Source: Gammaproteobacteria bacterium (GTDB lineage: Bacteria > Pseudomonadota > Gammaproteobacteria > Xanthomonadales > Wenzhouxiangellaceae). Taken from it: a stretch of 64,000 nucleotides of DNA. The stretch lies in the NCBI GenBank assembly GCA_021772975.1, contig JAJFKY010000014.1, positions 172,486 through 236,485 on the forward strand. Direction: 5' to 3'. Below are positions 1-8,817 of this stretch, in pieces (the first letter of the stretch is position 1; each line of letters starts with the position of its first letter). The position numbers were made by a program, and so were the translations under genes. Under the pieces are notes generated by a model. The model saw only the letters and a list, made by a program, of their open reading frames with translations, made no database searches and was not told the DNA's origin.

Positions 1-345
1 GGCGCCGACACCGCCGCCGTCAGGTGGAAAACCGAAGTTACCGCTGCTGTTAAAGGCGGTGTTGATAGCAGAGCCGGAAATGGTCAGTTCCTGCAGCACG
101 TCGCCGATTGAAGTCAATCCGGTGCGTTCCAGGTCTTCACGATCCAGCGTCAGCACCGGTTTGGCGCCGGCAATCTGAGCACGTCGGATACGCGAACCGG
201 TCACCGCGACCCGATCGAGTTCCGCTACTTCTTCATCTTCCGTGGTTTGAGCCTGAGCGGGTCCGCACACGTTGATAGCGGTGGCGGCGAGCAATAAAAA
301 TAGTCCCGGTAAGGTCGGGATCAACCCATACTTCCATGTTTTCAT
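1..345 (-). CDS. TonB-dependent receptor, N-terminal part (cut by window edge)
   Basis: The first 115 residues are visible; the gene runs off the left edge. ATG at 345-343 is preceded by a GGAAGG ribosome site. Residues 1-32 form a signal peptide (hydrophobic core about 12-25, AQA cleavage site at 30-32). An acidic linker follows, then VTGSRI at 48-53, which is the usual entry to the TonB plug domain, then a plug segment with the [20 protein letters not shown] pattern. This family forms a 22-strand outer-membrane barrel that imports ligands using energy from TonB-ExbBD. The ligand cannot be told from the plug. The gene is divergent from a cluster of secreted hydrolases, so it may import their products; that is inference. 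Confidence 0.85.
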   Translation of the reverse strand, partial: MKTWKYGLIPTLPGLFLLLAATAINVCGPAQAQTTEDEEVAELDRVAVTGSRIRRAQIAGAKPVLTLDREDLERTGLTSIGDVLQELTISGSAINTAFNSSGNFGFPPDGGGVGA

Positions 346-605
346 TTTCAGCCTTCCATGGCGTTGTTTCGCCTTCCTGTAAAATTTTTGTTAAACCGTT
401 GTTGCTGAAAGTAGCAGAAAGCACTGCTGCTAACAACTATTCCAGCATAATCAAGATCAATGCAGGAACTGTGAAACAGGCTTCCGGAAGGCGGTCCGCG
501 CTGTGCTCCACAGCAGGTTTATGGTGTTCCGCACAGCAATTCCTGTGGCTGCGGTTATAATCCAGGCACTTTCAGATGATGGCTTTAAAATTGGCGGGCA
601 CAAGC

Positions 606-1445
606 ATGGTAACCAGGCTAGTTGGCTTTTCGCTGCTGCTGTTGACAACGGTGTTGTCGGCGCAAACCAACCGGGTATTGCTGGTTGGTGACAGCTGGGC
701 CGAACAGCAGTGGGATGATCAGGCCCACGCCAGCGTGCTGCTGGCCAATGGCTTTGATCAATATGCGGTGGTGGGCGGAACCACCACTATCAGCGGCTCC
801 ACGGCTGCGGAGTGGGCTTCACCCGGCATGCTGCAGCTGATCGAGGATGCCCTGCTGGCCAATCCGGATATCGATACCGTGCAACTGACCATCGGTGGTA
901 ATGATTTTCTGGATGCCTGGCGGGCTGACTTCAGTCCGCTGCAGCAACTGGCCCTGCAGCAGCAGATCAGTGCTGATCTGCAGGTGATTATTGATTTCAT
1001 TCTCAATCAGAACCCGGTTATCGAAGTGGTGCTGAGTTTTTATGATTATCCCAACTTCGTGGATACATTGACCGGTATTTCCGCCATTTTTTGCTTTCCG
1101 CTGTGGTCATCGATGGCGCAGCCAAGCGCGTTTGAATTAAATTCAGCCGCCGTCGAATTTGAAAACTTCTATGCCAACGCCGCCACCGCCAACAGTCGGG
1201 TACAGCATGTCAGTCATGTTGGTCTGATGCAGTTTAACTTCGGCTTTCCGGACGAGGGCATTCTACCGGGTGACATTCCGCTGCCGGGTGATCTATCCCG
1301 GCCCAGCCCGATCGCAGCCATGCGCAACGGTCTGGACTGTTTTCATCTGGAACCCGAGGGTTACGATCTTCTGATTCAGAATTTATTTGATCAATATCTG
1401 AGGAACCGTCTGGATACGGTTTTCAAAGCCAGCTTTGAAGACTGA
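606..1445 (+). CDS. Secreted SGNH/GDSL-family hydrolase with C-terminal FKASFED tail
   Basis: The protein is 279 aa from ATG 606; an in-frame ATG at 576 would add 10 residues. The later start places the hydrophobic signal peptide (about residues 4-19) directly at the N terminus and leaves room for a leader after a TATAAT box at 556-561. SGNH blocks are present: GDSW at 28-31 with Ser30 as likely nucleophile, GGND at 97-100, and DCFH at 244-247 giving the Asp/His pair. Such enzymes hydrolyse esters of lipids or carbohydrates; the substrate is unknown. The last residues, VFKASFED, resemble the tails of the next two exported proteins (FMLDGFEDL and FFQDGFEP). Confidence 0.8.
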   Translation: MVTRLVGFSLLLLTTVLSAQTNRVLLVGDSWAEQQWDDQAHASVLLANGFDQYAVVGGTTTISGSTAAEWASPGMLQLIEDALLANPDIDTVQLTIGGNDFLDAWRADFSPLQQLALQQQISADLQVIIDFILNQNPVIEVVLSFYDYPNFVDTLTGISAIFCFPLWSSMAQPSAFELNSAAVEFENFYANAATANSRVQHVSHVGLMQFNFGFPDEGILPGDIPLPGDLSRPSPIAAMRNGLDCFHLEPEGYDLLIQNLFDQYLRNRLDTVFKASFED

Positions 1446-1593
1446 GCGGGCCTGCTCGGGCTTGCGGGTGCGGCTTGAACAGATGTTATACACAGGCCGG
1501 GTTGATCGTTCTGCGGTGCTTCATCATTGACTTTAATGGTTGGCTTGCTCAGGATATTGCGTTGAGCAGGTCAAATGCAGCAGGGACAGAGTT

Positions 1594-3093
1594 ATGAATA
1601 CTTCAGCACGTTTTTTTGTCGCGATACTATGGCTGGCCGTGGCAATCAGTCCATCCGTGTTCGCCGCCGATTTACAGACGCATAAAGTAGCCCCCTGGGT
1701 ACAGCAGCGGCTGGACTCACAGCAAGCAGTGGAAGTGATCCTGCAGATGCGTGCCCAGGCTGATCTGAGCGAGCTGCCAGTGACCTCATCGCGTAGCAGA
1801 AAAATCGGCTCAGTGGTGGAGTTGCTGCAGGCTACCGCACAGCAGTCCCAGCCGGCGGTACTAAGCCTGCTGCGTGACGAAGCCGTCGAGCATAAAAGCT
1901 TCTGGATCAATAACACCATCTGGGTGCGGGCTTCGCGCGAGCTCATCACCACACTCAGTCAACGCGGTGATATCGCGTATATCCACGCCAACCCCAGCGT
2001 AGCCGCCGACCTGCCGCCATGGGATGAATCCGCGCGGCAGAGCTTTGGCAGCGGTATTGAAGCCAGTCTGCAACTGGTCGGCGCACCGGATGTCTGGTCA
2101 CAGGGAGTTACCGGTCAGCAGATCGTGATCGGCGGGCAGGACACCGGTTATCAATGGGACCATCCCGCCTTGCTTAACAGCTATCGTGGCTGGGATGGCG
2201 CGCAGGCCGTGCATGACTACAACTGGCACGATTCAATCCATAGCGGCGGCGGCAGCTGTGGCTCCGATTCACTGTTCCCCTGTGATGACCACAATCATGG
2301 CACGCATACCATGGGCACCATGCTCGGCGATGACGGTGGTACCAACCGGATCGGGATGGCGCCGGGCGCGCGCTGGATAGGCTGCCGTAACATGGACCAG
2401 GGCAATGGCACACCCGCTACCTATACCGAGTGTTTTCAGTGGTTTATAGCGCCGACGGATTTGAATGATCAGAACCCTGACCCGTCGCGTGCGCCGCATG
2501 TGATCAATAACTCGTGGGGCTGTCCGCCCTCCGAAGGCTGTACCAATCCGGCGATTATGCAGGCGGTGGTCGAGAACGTTCGTGCCGCCGGGATTATGGT
2601 GGTGGTATCGGCGGGTAACTCCGGCAGCAGTTGCGGCAGCGTCAGCTCGCCGGCGGCCATTTATGATGCCTCCTTTACCGTCGCCAACACCACCATCAAC
2701 GACATCATTGCCGGCAGCAGCAGCCGCGGGCCGGTGACCGTGGACGGTTCCAACCGGCCCAAGCCGGATATTTCCGCCCCCGGTACGGCTATCCGCTCGT
2801 CGATTCGCAACAATGGCTACGCGGTGTTCAGTGGCACCAGTATGTCCGGTCCGCACGTAGCAGGGCATATGGCGTTATTGATGGCTGCTGATCCGGGCCT
2901 GATCGGTAATATTGATGAACTGGAACGTATTACCCGTGATTCCGCGTTGCAATTGACCAGCGCTCAGGACTGCGGCGGTACCGCCGGCGTATCACCCAAT
3001 AATGTGTTTGGCTATGGCCGTATTCAGACCTTCACGGCATTCAACGGTCTGTTGAGCGAGGAGTTTATGCTGGATGGGTTTGAGGACCTGTAA
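1594..3093 (+). CDS. Secreted subtilisin-like serine protease (S8 family) with DGFE tail
   Basis: The protein is 499 aa from ATG 1594, which follows a GGGAC ribosome site; the open frame extends upstream but without signal-peptide character. Residues 1-25 are a signal peptide and about 30-140 look like an inhibitor I9-type propeptide. The catalytic triad is visible: Asp183 (GQDTG), His235 (HGTHTMG) and Ser416 (GTSMSGP), with oxyanion Asn342 (SAGNSG). It is an extracellular endopeptidase, probably self-activating. The catalytic domain runs to about 485 and the protein ends FMLDGFEDL, a tail shared with neighbours and not part of the peptidase fold. It lies about 150 bp after the SGNH hydrolase on the same strand. 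Confidence 0.92.
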   Translation: MNTSARFFVAILWLAVAISPSVFAADLQTHKVAPWVQQRLDSQQAVEVILQMRAQADLSELPVTSSRSRKIGSVVELLQATAQQSQPAVLSLLRDEAVEHKSFWINNTIWVRASRELITTLSQRGDIAYIHANPSVAADLPPWDESARQSFGSGIEASLQLVGAPDVWSQGVTGQQIVIGGQDTGYQWDHPALLNSYRGWDGAQAVHDYNWHDSIHSGGGSCGSDSLFPCDDHNHGTHTMGTMLGDDGGTNRIGMAPGARWIGCRNMDQGNGTPATYTECFQWFIAPTDLNDQNPDPSRAPHVINNSWGCPPSEGCTNPAIMQAVVENVRAAGIMVVVSAGNSGSSCGSVSSPAAIYDASFTVANTTINDIIAGSSSRGPVTVDGSNRPKPDISAPGTAIRSSIRNNGYAVFSGTSMSGPHVAGHMALLMAADPGLIGNIDELERITRDSALQLTSAQDCGGTAGVSPNNVFGYGRIQTFTAFNGLLSEEFMLDGFEDL

Positions 3094-3193
3094 GCGCGCG
3101 ATTCTGACGGCTACCAAGTTAGCAGCCGCAGGCTGATTCAGCCGGCTGCCCGATAGCCGCCAAGCGCTGGCGTTATTGCGCCGTAAAAGCTAC

Positions 3194-3213
3194 AGCCTGA
3201 GCTACCTCAGGCT
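3194..3213. other. Perfect stem-loop downstream of the S8 protease
   Basis: An 8-bp stem (AGCCTGAG / CTCAGGCT) with loop CTAC lies about 100 bp after the protease stop, between convergent genes. There is no T-run on either strand, so it may be a weak or Rho-assisted terminator rather than an intrinsic one. The rest of 3094-3300 shows nothing else recognisable. Confidence 0.4.
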
Positions 3214-3300
3214 TGCATTCCATCCGAGCTTGAGCACGCAGTCAGTCAGTTGATTCTGGTTGGGCAATCGCCTGTCGGCCATTCACCCCTGTGGTTTTAA

Positions 3301-3777
3301 TCAAGCGCTATGACCGCCGCCGGGCAGGGTGGTGGCAAGATAGCGGTCAAAATCCGGATTATCGCCGGCATTCAGTACTGTATCTATCCAGGCCTGACGC
3401 TCGAAAATATGCACTTCCAGCTCATAGGCACAGGCCATGATGGTCGGATCGGCCACCGTGGTGATCTGCTCAGGCTGGTCCAGCGGCGAAGCAAAAACCA
3501 TGTTATGCAGAATATCCTGATGTTCCCACCAGTTGAGCAACAGCCAGTTGGCCATGGTGCCCTGATGAATAACCATAAAGCCCATACCATAGCGGTGGTC
3601 ATTGCAGGCTGGCTGGGGCAGATGGGGGGGCAGCAGTTGGCACACCGCTGCGGTGATTGCATCAAACGAGGCAGCCTGGCTGGCGGCCAGACCATACACT
3701 TTCAGTTGCCAGTCATGCGCCTGATGCAGTTTCAGAAAGCGCGGCTGGCGTGACACATAAGCATCAAAACGGGGCAT
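3301..3777 (-). CDS. Hypothetical protein, about 158 aa
   Basis: I do not recognise this family. ATG at 3777-3775 is chosen because AAGGACTG sits just upstream and the longer open frame lacks coding character. The predicted protein has no signal peptide or membrane segment, starts MPRFDAYVSRQPRF, and is rich in Trp, His and aromatic residues (for example LLLNWWEHQDIL near residue 80). It reads as a soluble cytoplasmic protein of mixed alpha/beta type. It is convergent with the S8 protease and divergent from the beta-helix gene, so it is a single-gene unit. No function is proposed. Confidence 0.65.
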   Translation of the reverse strand: MPRFDAYVSRQPRFLKLHQAHDWQLKVYGLAASQAASFDAITAAVCQLLPPHLPQPACNDHRYGMGFMVIHQGTMANWLLLNWWEHQDILHNMVFASPLDQPEQITTVADPTIMACAYELEVHIFERQAWIDTVLNAGDNPDFDRYLATTLPGGGHSA

Positions 3778-3862
3778 ATTCAGTCCTTGATCTAAGCTTG
3801 AAGGTAGGCTGCTATTATAACCTTTACCGGCCCTTAAACCGGCCTGAACCAGCAGGATATGT

Positions 3863-5344
3863 GTGGATATTATGTTACGACCCGGCAATTCGATCAGCAC
3901 TTTCAAGTGGATGGGTAGATTGGCGTTAGCCTGGGCAGTGCTATGTTGCTGGCCTGTGACAGCGGGCAGTGGTGGCGTGTTTTATGTAGCTGAAAATGGG
4001 GATGACACGAGTGGGGATGGCAGCATCGCCAAGCCCTGGCGAACCATCACGTTTGCCCTGGACAGTGTCCCGGATGCCAGCACCGTGCTGGTCAGGCCCG
4101 GGTTGTATAACGGCCGTATCCGTATCCGTGGGATTTTTGATCAGGGCGTCAATGTGCGTTCGGAAATACCCTATCAGGCCAGATTGCGGCACACGGCCAC
4201 CGTCATCACGGTGTTTGAAAATGCCCGCAATATCACTCTGCACGGTTTTGATATTGCCCATGCCGGTCCTGGTGCAGGTGGGCTGGTGGTGCAGATTCAG
4301 GATCTGGGCGGCGTGACCGACATCACGCTGGAAAACAATATTCTGCATGACAGCTATAACAACGATATTTTAAAAATCAATAACGGTGTCAGCAATATCG
4401 TGGTGCGCGGCAACCTGTTCTATAACCAGCAGGGTTCGGATGAGCATATCGACATCAACAGCGTGGCCGATGTACTGGTGGAAGACAATATATTTTTTAA
4501 TAATTTCGCGGCTTCCGGACGTACCAATAATAACGATACCTCAGGCTATATCGTGATCAAGGATTCCAACGCCGATGATGATATTTATATCGGCGCCAGA
4601 AATGTCACCGTGCGACGCAATATTTTTCTGAACTGGCAAGGCAGCGCCGGCGCGAATTTTGTATTGTGCGGGGAAGACGGACAGCCGTTCTATGAGGCCT
4701 TCGATATCCTGGTGGAAAATAATCTGATGCTGGGCAACAGCAGCAATGCGATCCGTGCACCGTTTGGTGTCAAGGGTTGCCGTGATGTGGTTTTTCGCGC
4801 CAATACCGTGGCGGGTGATATGCCGGGCAATGCCTTTGCGATGCGGTTGAATCGTGAGGGCGCCAATCCACCACTGGATAATATTTTTTTCTACAACAAC
4901 ATCTGGTCAGACCCCAGCGGCAGCATGCAGGACTTCAGTGATACGCCGGTGAACGACACGTTGACCGTTGAACTACTGAATAATCAATACTGGAACGCCG
5001 GTCAGGCATTGCCGGAGAGCCCCGGTGATCTGGTCAATCCATCCGATGATCTGGCGCTGCTTGAAGCCGCACCGGGATTGCCGCTGCAAAATAATATTCA
5101 GACGCCCTACTGGATAGCGGCGCAGAATATATTCAATGGCGGTTATGCAACAATTCGTGAGGCTTTTACGGCACTGGCCAAAAATTATGGCCTGCCTGCC
5201 GCCGCCAGCCCGGGCATTGGTCAGGCGCTTGCGGCACAGATGCCAGTCGATGACTTACTGGGTTTGGTCCGCGGCGCGGATCCGGATATCGGTGCGCTCG
5301 AGCAGGGGCAGGAGACGTTTTTCCAGGATGGTTTTGAACCATAG
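3863..5344 (+). CDS. Secreted right-handed beta-helix protein with DGFE tail
   Basis: The protein is 493 aa from GTG 3863, which has AGGA at 5-6 nt; ATG 3872 is the alternative. A hydrophobic signal segment spans about residues 17-35 (AVLCCWPVTAG). The body carries repeated N-N-x-hydrophobic rungs (ENNILHDS, RGNLFYNQ, EDNIFFNN, RRNIFLNW, ENNLMLGN, RANTVAGD), typical of parallel beta-helix/PbH1 proteins such as polysaccharide lyases and epimerases. Near the C terminus PDIGALEQ matches the DIGA-x-E ending common in exported choice-of-anchor-type beta-helix proteins, and after it comes FFQDGFEP. A carbohydrate target is likely from the fold, but catalytic residues cannot be assigned. Confidence 0.82.
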   Translation: MDIMLRPGNSISTFKWMGRLALAWAVLCCWPVTAGSGGVFYVAENGDDTSGDGSIAKPWRTITFALDSVPDASTVLVRPGLYNGRIRIRGIFDQGVNVRSEIPYQARLRHTATVITVFENARNITLHGFDIAHAGPGAGGLVVQIQDLGGVTDITLENNILHDSYNNDILKINNGVSNIVVRGNLFYNQQGSDEHIDINSVADVLVEDNIFFNNFAASGRTNNNDTSGYIVIKDSNADDDIYIGARNVTVRRNIFLNWQGSAGANFVLCGEDGQPFYEAFDILVENNLMLGNSSNAIRAPFGVKGCRDVVFRANTVAGDMPGNAFAMRLNREGANPPLDNIFFYNNIWSDPSGSMQDFSDTPVNDTLTVELLNNQYWNAGQALPESPGDLVNPSDDLALLEAAPGLPLQNNIQTPYWIAAQNIFNGGYATIREAFTALAKNYGLPAAASPGIGQALAAQMPVDDLLGLVRGADPDIGALEQGQETFFQDGFEP

Positions 5345-5390
5345 CCCCGGCAAGGGCAGGGCTATGCTCATAGATGTCGAAGCAGGTTGA

Positions 5391-6371
5391 TCAGTCGTAC
5401 CCCAGCCGGAAGCCCTCAAGGCGAATGAGAGGTGGGAAAATACCGCTTTCCGGTGGCGCGTCGCTGGTGATGGTAAGCAGGAAGCGTGAATCACTCAGTA
5501 ATTGCACTTTGGTCTCGGCAAAGATCAAGAATCCCTGCGGTGGTACGCCGGTAATTCCGCCTTCTACGGTGCACTCAATAGACGGTGAGGTGGCGGTGGG
5601 CTCAAAGTAAACACAGATGAGGTCGGTGGCATCTCGGAAAAGTACCCCGCTAAGATTGCTGATCGGTGCCCGCGTGAAACGCGTGACGCCTTCCGCCAGT
5701 GCTGGCCCACCATCTCCTGGAGTCCTGATGGTCTGCTCGCCAATCCTGATCACACCGGCGATATCAGCCAGATTCAACTGCAGTATTTCATCCTCTGTAT
5801 TGGTGATCAGGCTGCCCTGGGAAACTACCCAGGTGCCTTCCAGATCAGGCTGCACAAATAAACCTTCGGGGACCTGGGCGCCGATAGCCGGCGTGCCAAA
5901 ATACAAGGGCACAATATCGGTAAAGCTGCTGCCATCCACGCTGAAGGCCGCACTGCCGCGGCCACTGAAATTGATAGTGATTTCGCCTACCGGCGTGGAT
6001 GAAGCGGGTGGGTTCATAGCGCCGGAGCAATCCAGAATGCAACCGCCGTTAGCGCCCTGAGTCAGGGGCGCCTGCAGTGTCCAGTCAGTGGGCGATTGCG
6101 CATCGTCGGGCCGTTGCAATGGACCGGTAAATAATAACCAGACATTTTCGCCATCATCATTAAAACCAAAATACGCGCCGGCGGCGATGCCGTTTTGGAT
6201 ATCGAAGAAAAACCCGGTATTGGACCCATCCATGGCAAACCAGCTGCCGGTCTCCGGATAAGAGCCAAAAAATACCCCGATATCGTTGTCATCGATGGCC
6301 TGAGAGTGAGCTGATAAGGGTAATATCAGTGTCAGCAGCAGAGCGGTTGTTAATAAAATAGATCTTTCCAT
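5391..6371 (-). CDS. Exported protein of unknown function
   Basis: The protein is 326 aa from ATG 6371 with a good AAGGTGA ribosome site. Residues 1-24 are a signal peptide (LLLTLILPLSAHSQA). The N-terminal third contains GSYPETGSWFAMDGSNTGFF followed by a Gly/aromatic beta-rich segment and NVWLLFTGPL, a pattern I have seen in hypothetical exported proteins of related bacteria. Cys pair CILDC near residue 115 could form a disulfide. It is convergent with the beta-helix gene, with stops 46 bp apart. Unlike its three neighbours it lacks the DGFE tail and ends FRLGYD. No function is assigned. Confidence 0.7.
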   Translation of the reverse strand: MERSILLTTALLLTLILPLSAHSQAIDDNDIGVFFGSYPETGSWFAMDGSNTGFFFDIQNGIAAGAYFGFNDDGENVWLLFTGPLQRPDDAQSPTDWTLQAPLTQGANGGCILDCSGAMNPPASSTPVGEITINFSGRGSAAFSVDGSSFTDIVPLYFGTPAIGAQVPEGLFVQPDLEGTWVVSQGSLITNTEDEILQLNLADIAGVIRIGEQTIRTPGDGGPALAEGVTRFTRAPISNLSGVLFRDATDLICVYFEPTATSPSIECTVEGGITGVPPQGFLIFAETKVQLLSDSRFLLTITSDAPPESGIFPPLIRLEGFRLGYD

Positions 6372-6536
6372 GGTCGGTTCACCTTAAGACTTTGAGCCAG
6401 TTCAATGGCCTAGTTTAACAGGCCAAAGTTTACTGCAGCGCCTGGCAGCGGACAATCGTGCTGGTGTTAATAAGTGTTATCTGGGTTATTTATCAAAAAC
6501 CTGGCGTAGCTATTAAACTGCACCAGGCGGTCATGA

Positions 6537-7220
6537 CTAACGCCGTAAAATAGCCCACCAGCGACCAATGTTGAGCAAACTGACCAGCGATGCCGCCACA
6601 TAAGTCATGGCTGCCGCCAGTAACAGACGTTTGGCGTGGGGCAGGTCGGCAGCGTGCAGATAATCACCTGATTTCAGCATTGGCAATGCACGCGAGAAGC
6701 TTGCGTCCCATTCCATCGGCAAGGTGACAAAATGAATAATGGTGGCAAAACCCAAAGTCAGTAAGCCACCCAGAACCATCAGAATTCCAATCGGTACAGC
6801 CTTGGTCATCAATACAATCACCGGCGCGGCAAACAAAATGCCGGCGCCGAGTTTTTGCGCCGGATTGGCCAGTTTGACCAGTTGTGTTCTCATTCGCAGG
6901 GGCTGATAACCGGTATGGTCCTGCAGCGCATGACCGACTTCGTGCGCGGCCACGGTGATGGCGGTCAGAGATCGTCCATCCAGTTTATCGGGTGTCAGCC
7001 GCACACATTTATCGCTGGGATCGTAATGGTCACCGGCCGTGGTTGACTCGACTTTGACATGCTGCATCGCGTGATTGTCCAGCAACAGCCTTGCCAGCTC
7101 GCCGCCGGTGCCGGGGTAGCGGTCGGCTGGCTGGCTGTATTTCGACAACACCCGTCTGACCCACATGGAGGGCGCGAAAATCAATACCAACAGCAGTACG
7201 ATGAGGATCAGAAAATGCAT
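6537..7220 (-). CDS. Membrane zinc metallopeptidase, YugP family
   Basis: The protein is 227 aa. An N-terminal membrane helix (3-18) is followed by a soluble part with AAHEVGHALQ (HEVGH at 93-97), the zinc-binding motif of the YugP/Zn_peptidase_2 family. Further membrane segments lie at about 125-165 and near the C terminus. The length is normal for the family (about 225-235 aa). The protease faces the membrane; substrates are generally unknown. The gene stands alone, 120 bp upstream of a separately promoted pair on the same strand. Confidence 0.85.
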   Translation of the reverse strand: MHFLILIVLLLVLIFAPSMWVRRVLSKYSQPADRYPGTGGELARLLLDNHAMQHVKVESTTAGDHYDPSDKCVRLTPDKLDGRSLTAITVAAHEVGHALQDHTGYQPLRMRTQLVKLANPAQKLGAGILFAAPVIVLMTKAVPIGILMVLGGLLTLGFATIIHFVTLPMEWDASFSRALPMLKSGDYLHAADLPHAKRLLLAAAMTYVAASLVSLLNIGRWWAILRR

Positions 7221-7339
7221 GGGGAGCGTTCAGTCAGACTAATGCTAAGAGTATCAGCATAACCGATAGTTCGACTGGTCGTGCGGCAGCTGGAAGCGCT
7301 CCGGGCAGAGCCGTAAAGGATCATCTCCGTCTGTCCGGC

Positions 7340-7972
7340 TTACAATGCTCCGGCATCCATCAGCAGGCTATGAATCCGTTCCGCCAGTTTGCGGTAGCCT
7401 GCGGCATTAAAGTGAATGGAATCTGATTTATAGGCGTTGTCCCACAATAAGTCCGCCAGTACGGCACCCTCATGGACCAAGCGATATTCATCCGCCAGTG
7501 ATGGGTAGAGCGGAGCGGTGTTGGAAAACAGCTTTTTCTCCGGCACGCCGATCAGGATAACCGTTATCCCGCGTGCCTGCGTCAGCTCTATCATGGCCGC
7601 CAGATTTTGCCGGATAATGGCCGGATCGAGGCCAGCCAGAATGTCATTGCCGCCTTCCATCAGGATCAGCAGATCCGGGTCGTGACGATCCAGCAGGGCA
7701 GGTAAGCGCTGGAGTCCACTGGCGGTCAGCTCGCCCGAAATTCCCGCGTTAATGACCGTGCGGCCGGTCAGATCGGCCAGCACTTCTGGATAACTGCTGC
7801 CGGAGGGTGCGCCGTAACCTTCGGTCAGGCTATCGCCAAAAGCGACGATAACGCCATCCGCGGGAACAGCCTCAAGAGGCTCCCGTCCGCAAGCTGTCAG
7901 CAGCAGAACGCTCAGCAGGAGAACTCTTAGTATAAGCTGAGATCGCAGGCCTGCAGTTGCCGTTGTGATCAT
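7340..7972 (-). CDS. Lipoprotein SGNH esterase, TesA-like (arylesterase/lysophospholipase)
   Basis: The protein is 210 aa from ATG 7972, with AAGGGCAACC upstream; a longer frame to 8035 overlaps the preceding gene and has no signal features. Residues 1-28 form a lipoprotein signal with lipobox LLTAC and lipidated Cys28. SGNH blocks: GDSLTEGYG (Ser48 nucleophile), Gly80 region block II, GGND at 107-110, and DSIH with Asp184/His187. This matches the TesA/arylesterase group, which hydrolyses thioesters, lysophospholipids and aryl esters in the periplasm. It follows the amidotransferase gene by 22 bp, so the two are probably co-transcribed, although no functional link is obvious. Confidence 0.87.
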   Translation of the reverse strand: MITTATAGLRSQLILRVLLLSVLLLTACGREPLEAVPADGVIVAFGDSLTEGYGAPSGSSYPEVLADLTGRTVINAGISGELTASGLQRLPALLDRHDPDLLILMEGGNDILAGLDPAIIRQNLAAMIELTQARGITVILIGVPEKKLFSNTAPLYPSLADEYRLVHEGAVLADLLWDNAYKSDSIHFNAAGYRKLAERIHSLLMDAGAL

Positions 7973-7994
7973 GTCAGGTTGCCCTTCATCGCTA

Positions 7995-8681
7995 TCAGCG
8001 CCGGCTGAGAAAATAATCAAACCACAGCCTGCCATGCTCGGCGGATGGGCCGGAGCGGATTAATTGATCAACGTTGAAGCCATGTTGGCGCAACAATTCT
8101 GAATCATTAATAAAATAGGCATTGCCGCTGTGCTGATCAAATTCCGGGTGAAACTGGGTGCCCATCAGCCGCAGTTCAGGGTTTAACCAGGCTTGAATGG
8201 CCGTATGGCCGGCGGTGGCGATCAACTCCGAGCCGGGCGGCAGTTGGATCACTTCGTCGAAATGATGTTGCCAGACGGTTTGCACGCCAGACAGGCCCGG
8301 AATGGAAGTGGCATCCGTCATGAATTGCACCTCCCGCCATCCGGCTTCCAGACCGTTCGGTGAGCGGCGCACCGCCTGTGCTCCCACCAGCACCCGGCAT
8401 AACAGCTGATGGCCAAAACAGATACCCAGCTGCTGGATACGGCTGACCGCCAGTTGCCGGATATATTGCTCGACCTGGGCTGAAAAAGGATGCTGAGCGT
8501 TGATTGACAGGTTAGAGCCGGAGTGGATCACATGCGTAATACCGCTGTCGGCCATGGCTTTGGTCATAGCCGCCGCGCTATCGATATAGTGCGTCAGCAC
8601 TGCTACGCTGTCAGGCAGGTAACGCTTGAACAGCGTGGCCGCGCCCCGGTGGGTCGAATAATCCAGGATTTGGACTTTCAA
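7995..8681 (-). CDS. Class I glutamine amidotransferase-like protein
   Basis: The protein is 228 aa. The only usable start in frame appears to be TTG 8681-8679 (TTGAAAGTCC), with GGGAAT about 9 nt upstream. A class I GATase triad is visible: Cys88 in GICFGHQ, His178 and Glu180 in QFHPEF. There is no synthase domain, so it belongs to the stand-alone group that includes GMP-synthase-like amidotransferases and gamma-glutamyl hydrolases acting on small amines. The substrate is not evident. It is first gene of a probable two-gene unit with the TesA-like lipoprotein. Confidence 0.83.
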   Translation of the reverse strand: MKVQILDYSTHRGAATLFKRYLPDSVAVLTHYIDSAAAMTKAMADSGITHVIHSGSNLSINAQHPFSAQVEQYIRQLAVSRIQQLGICFGHQLLCRVLVGAQAVRRSPNGLEAGWREVQFMTDATSIPGLSGVQTVWQHHFDEVIQLPPGSELIATAGHTAIQAWLNPELRLMGTQFHPEFDQHSGNAYFINDSELLRQHGFNVDQLIRSGPSAEHGRLWFDYFLSRR

Positions 8682-8817
8682 GCCTGATATTCCCGTGCAA
8701 TGCTGTTCACGCTGAGAGCATACTACAGCGTGCTAAGCAGTGACATGCGCGAGGTAACCCAGAACCGTTACTGCCACTCTGCTTAGCAGCCAGGACTGGC
8801 TGGCGCTGTTGCCGGGC

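Noticed and set aside
2269..2868. 199-codon minus-strand open frame
   Set aside because: It is the shadow of the S8 protease; Arg/Gly-rich, no start signals.
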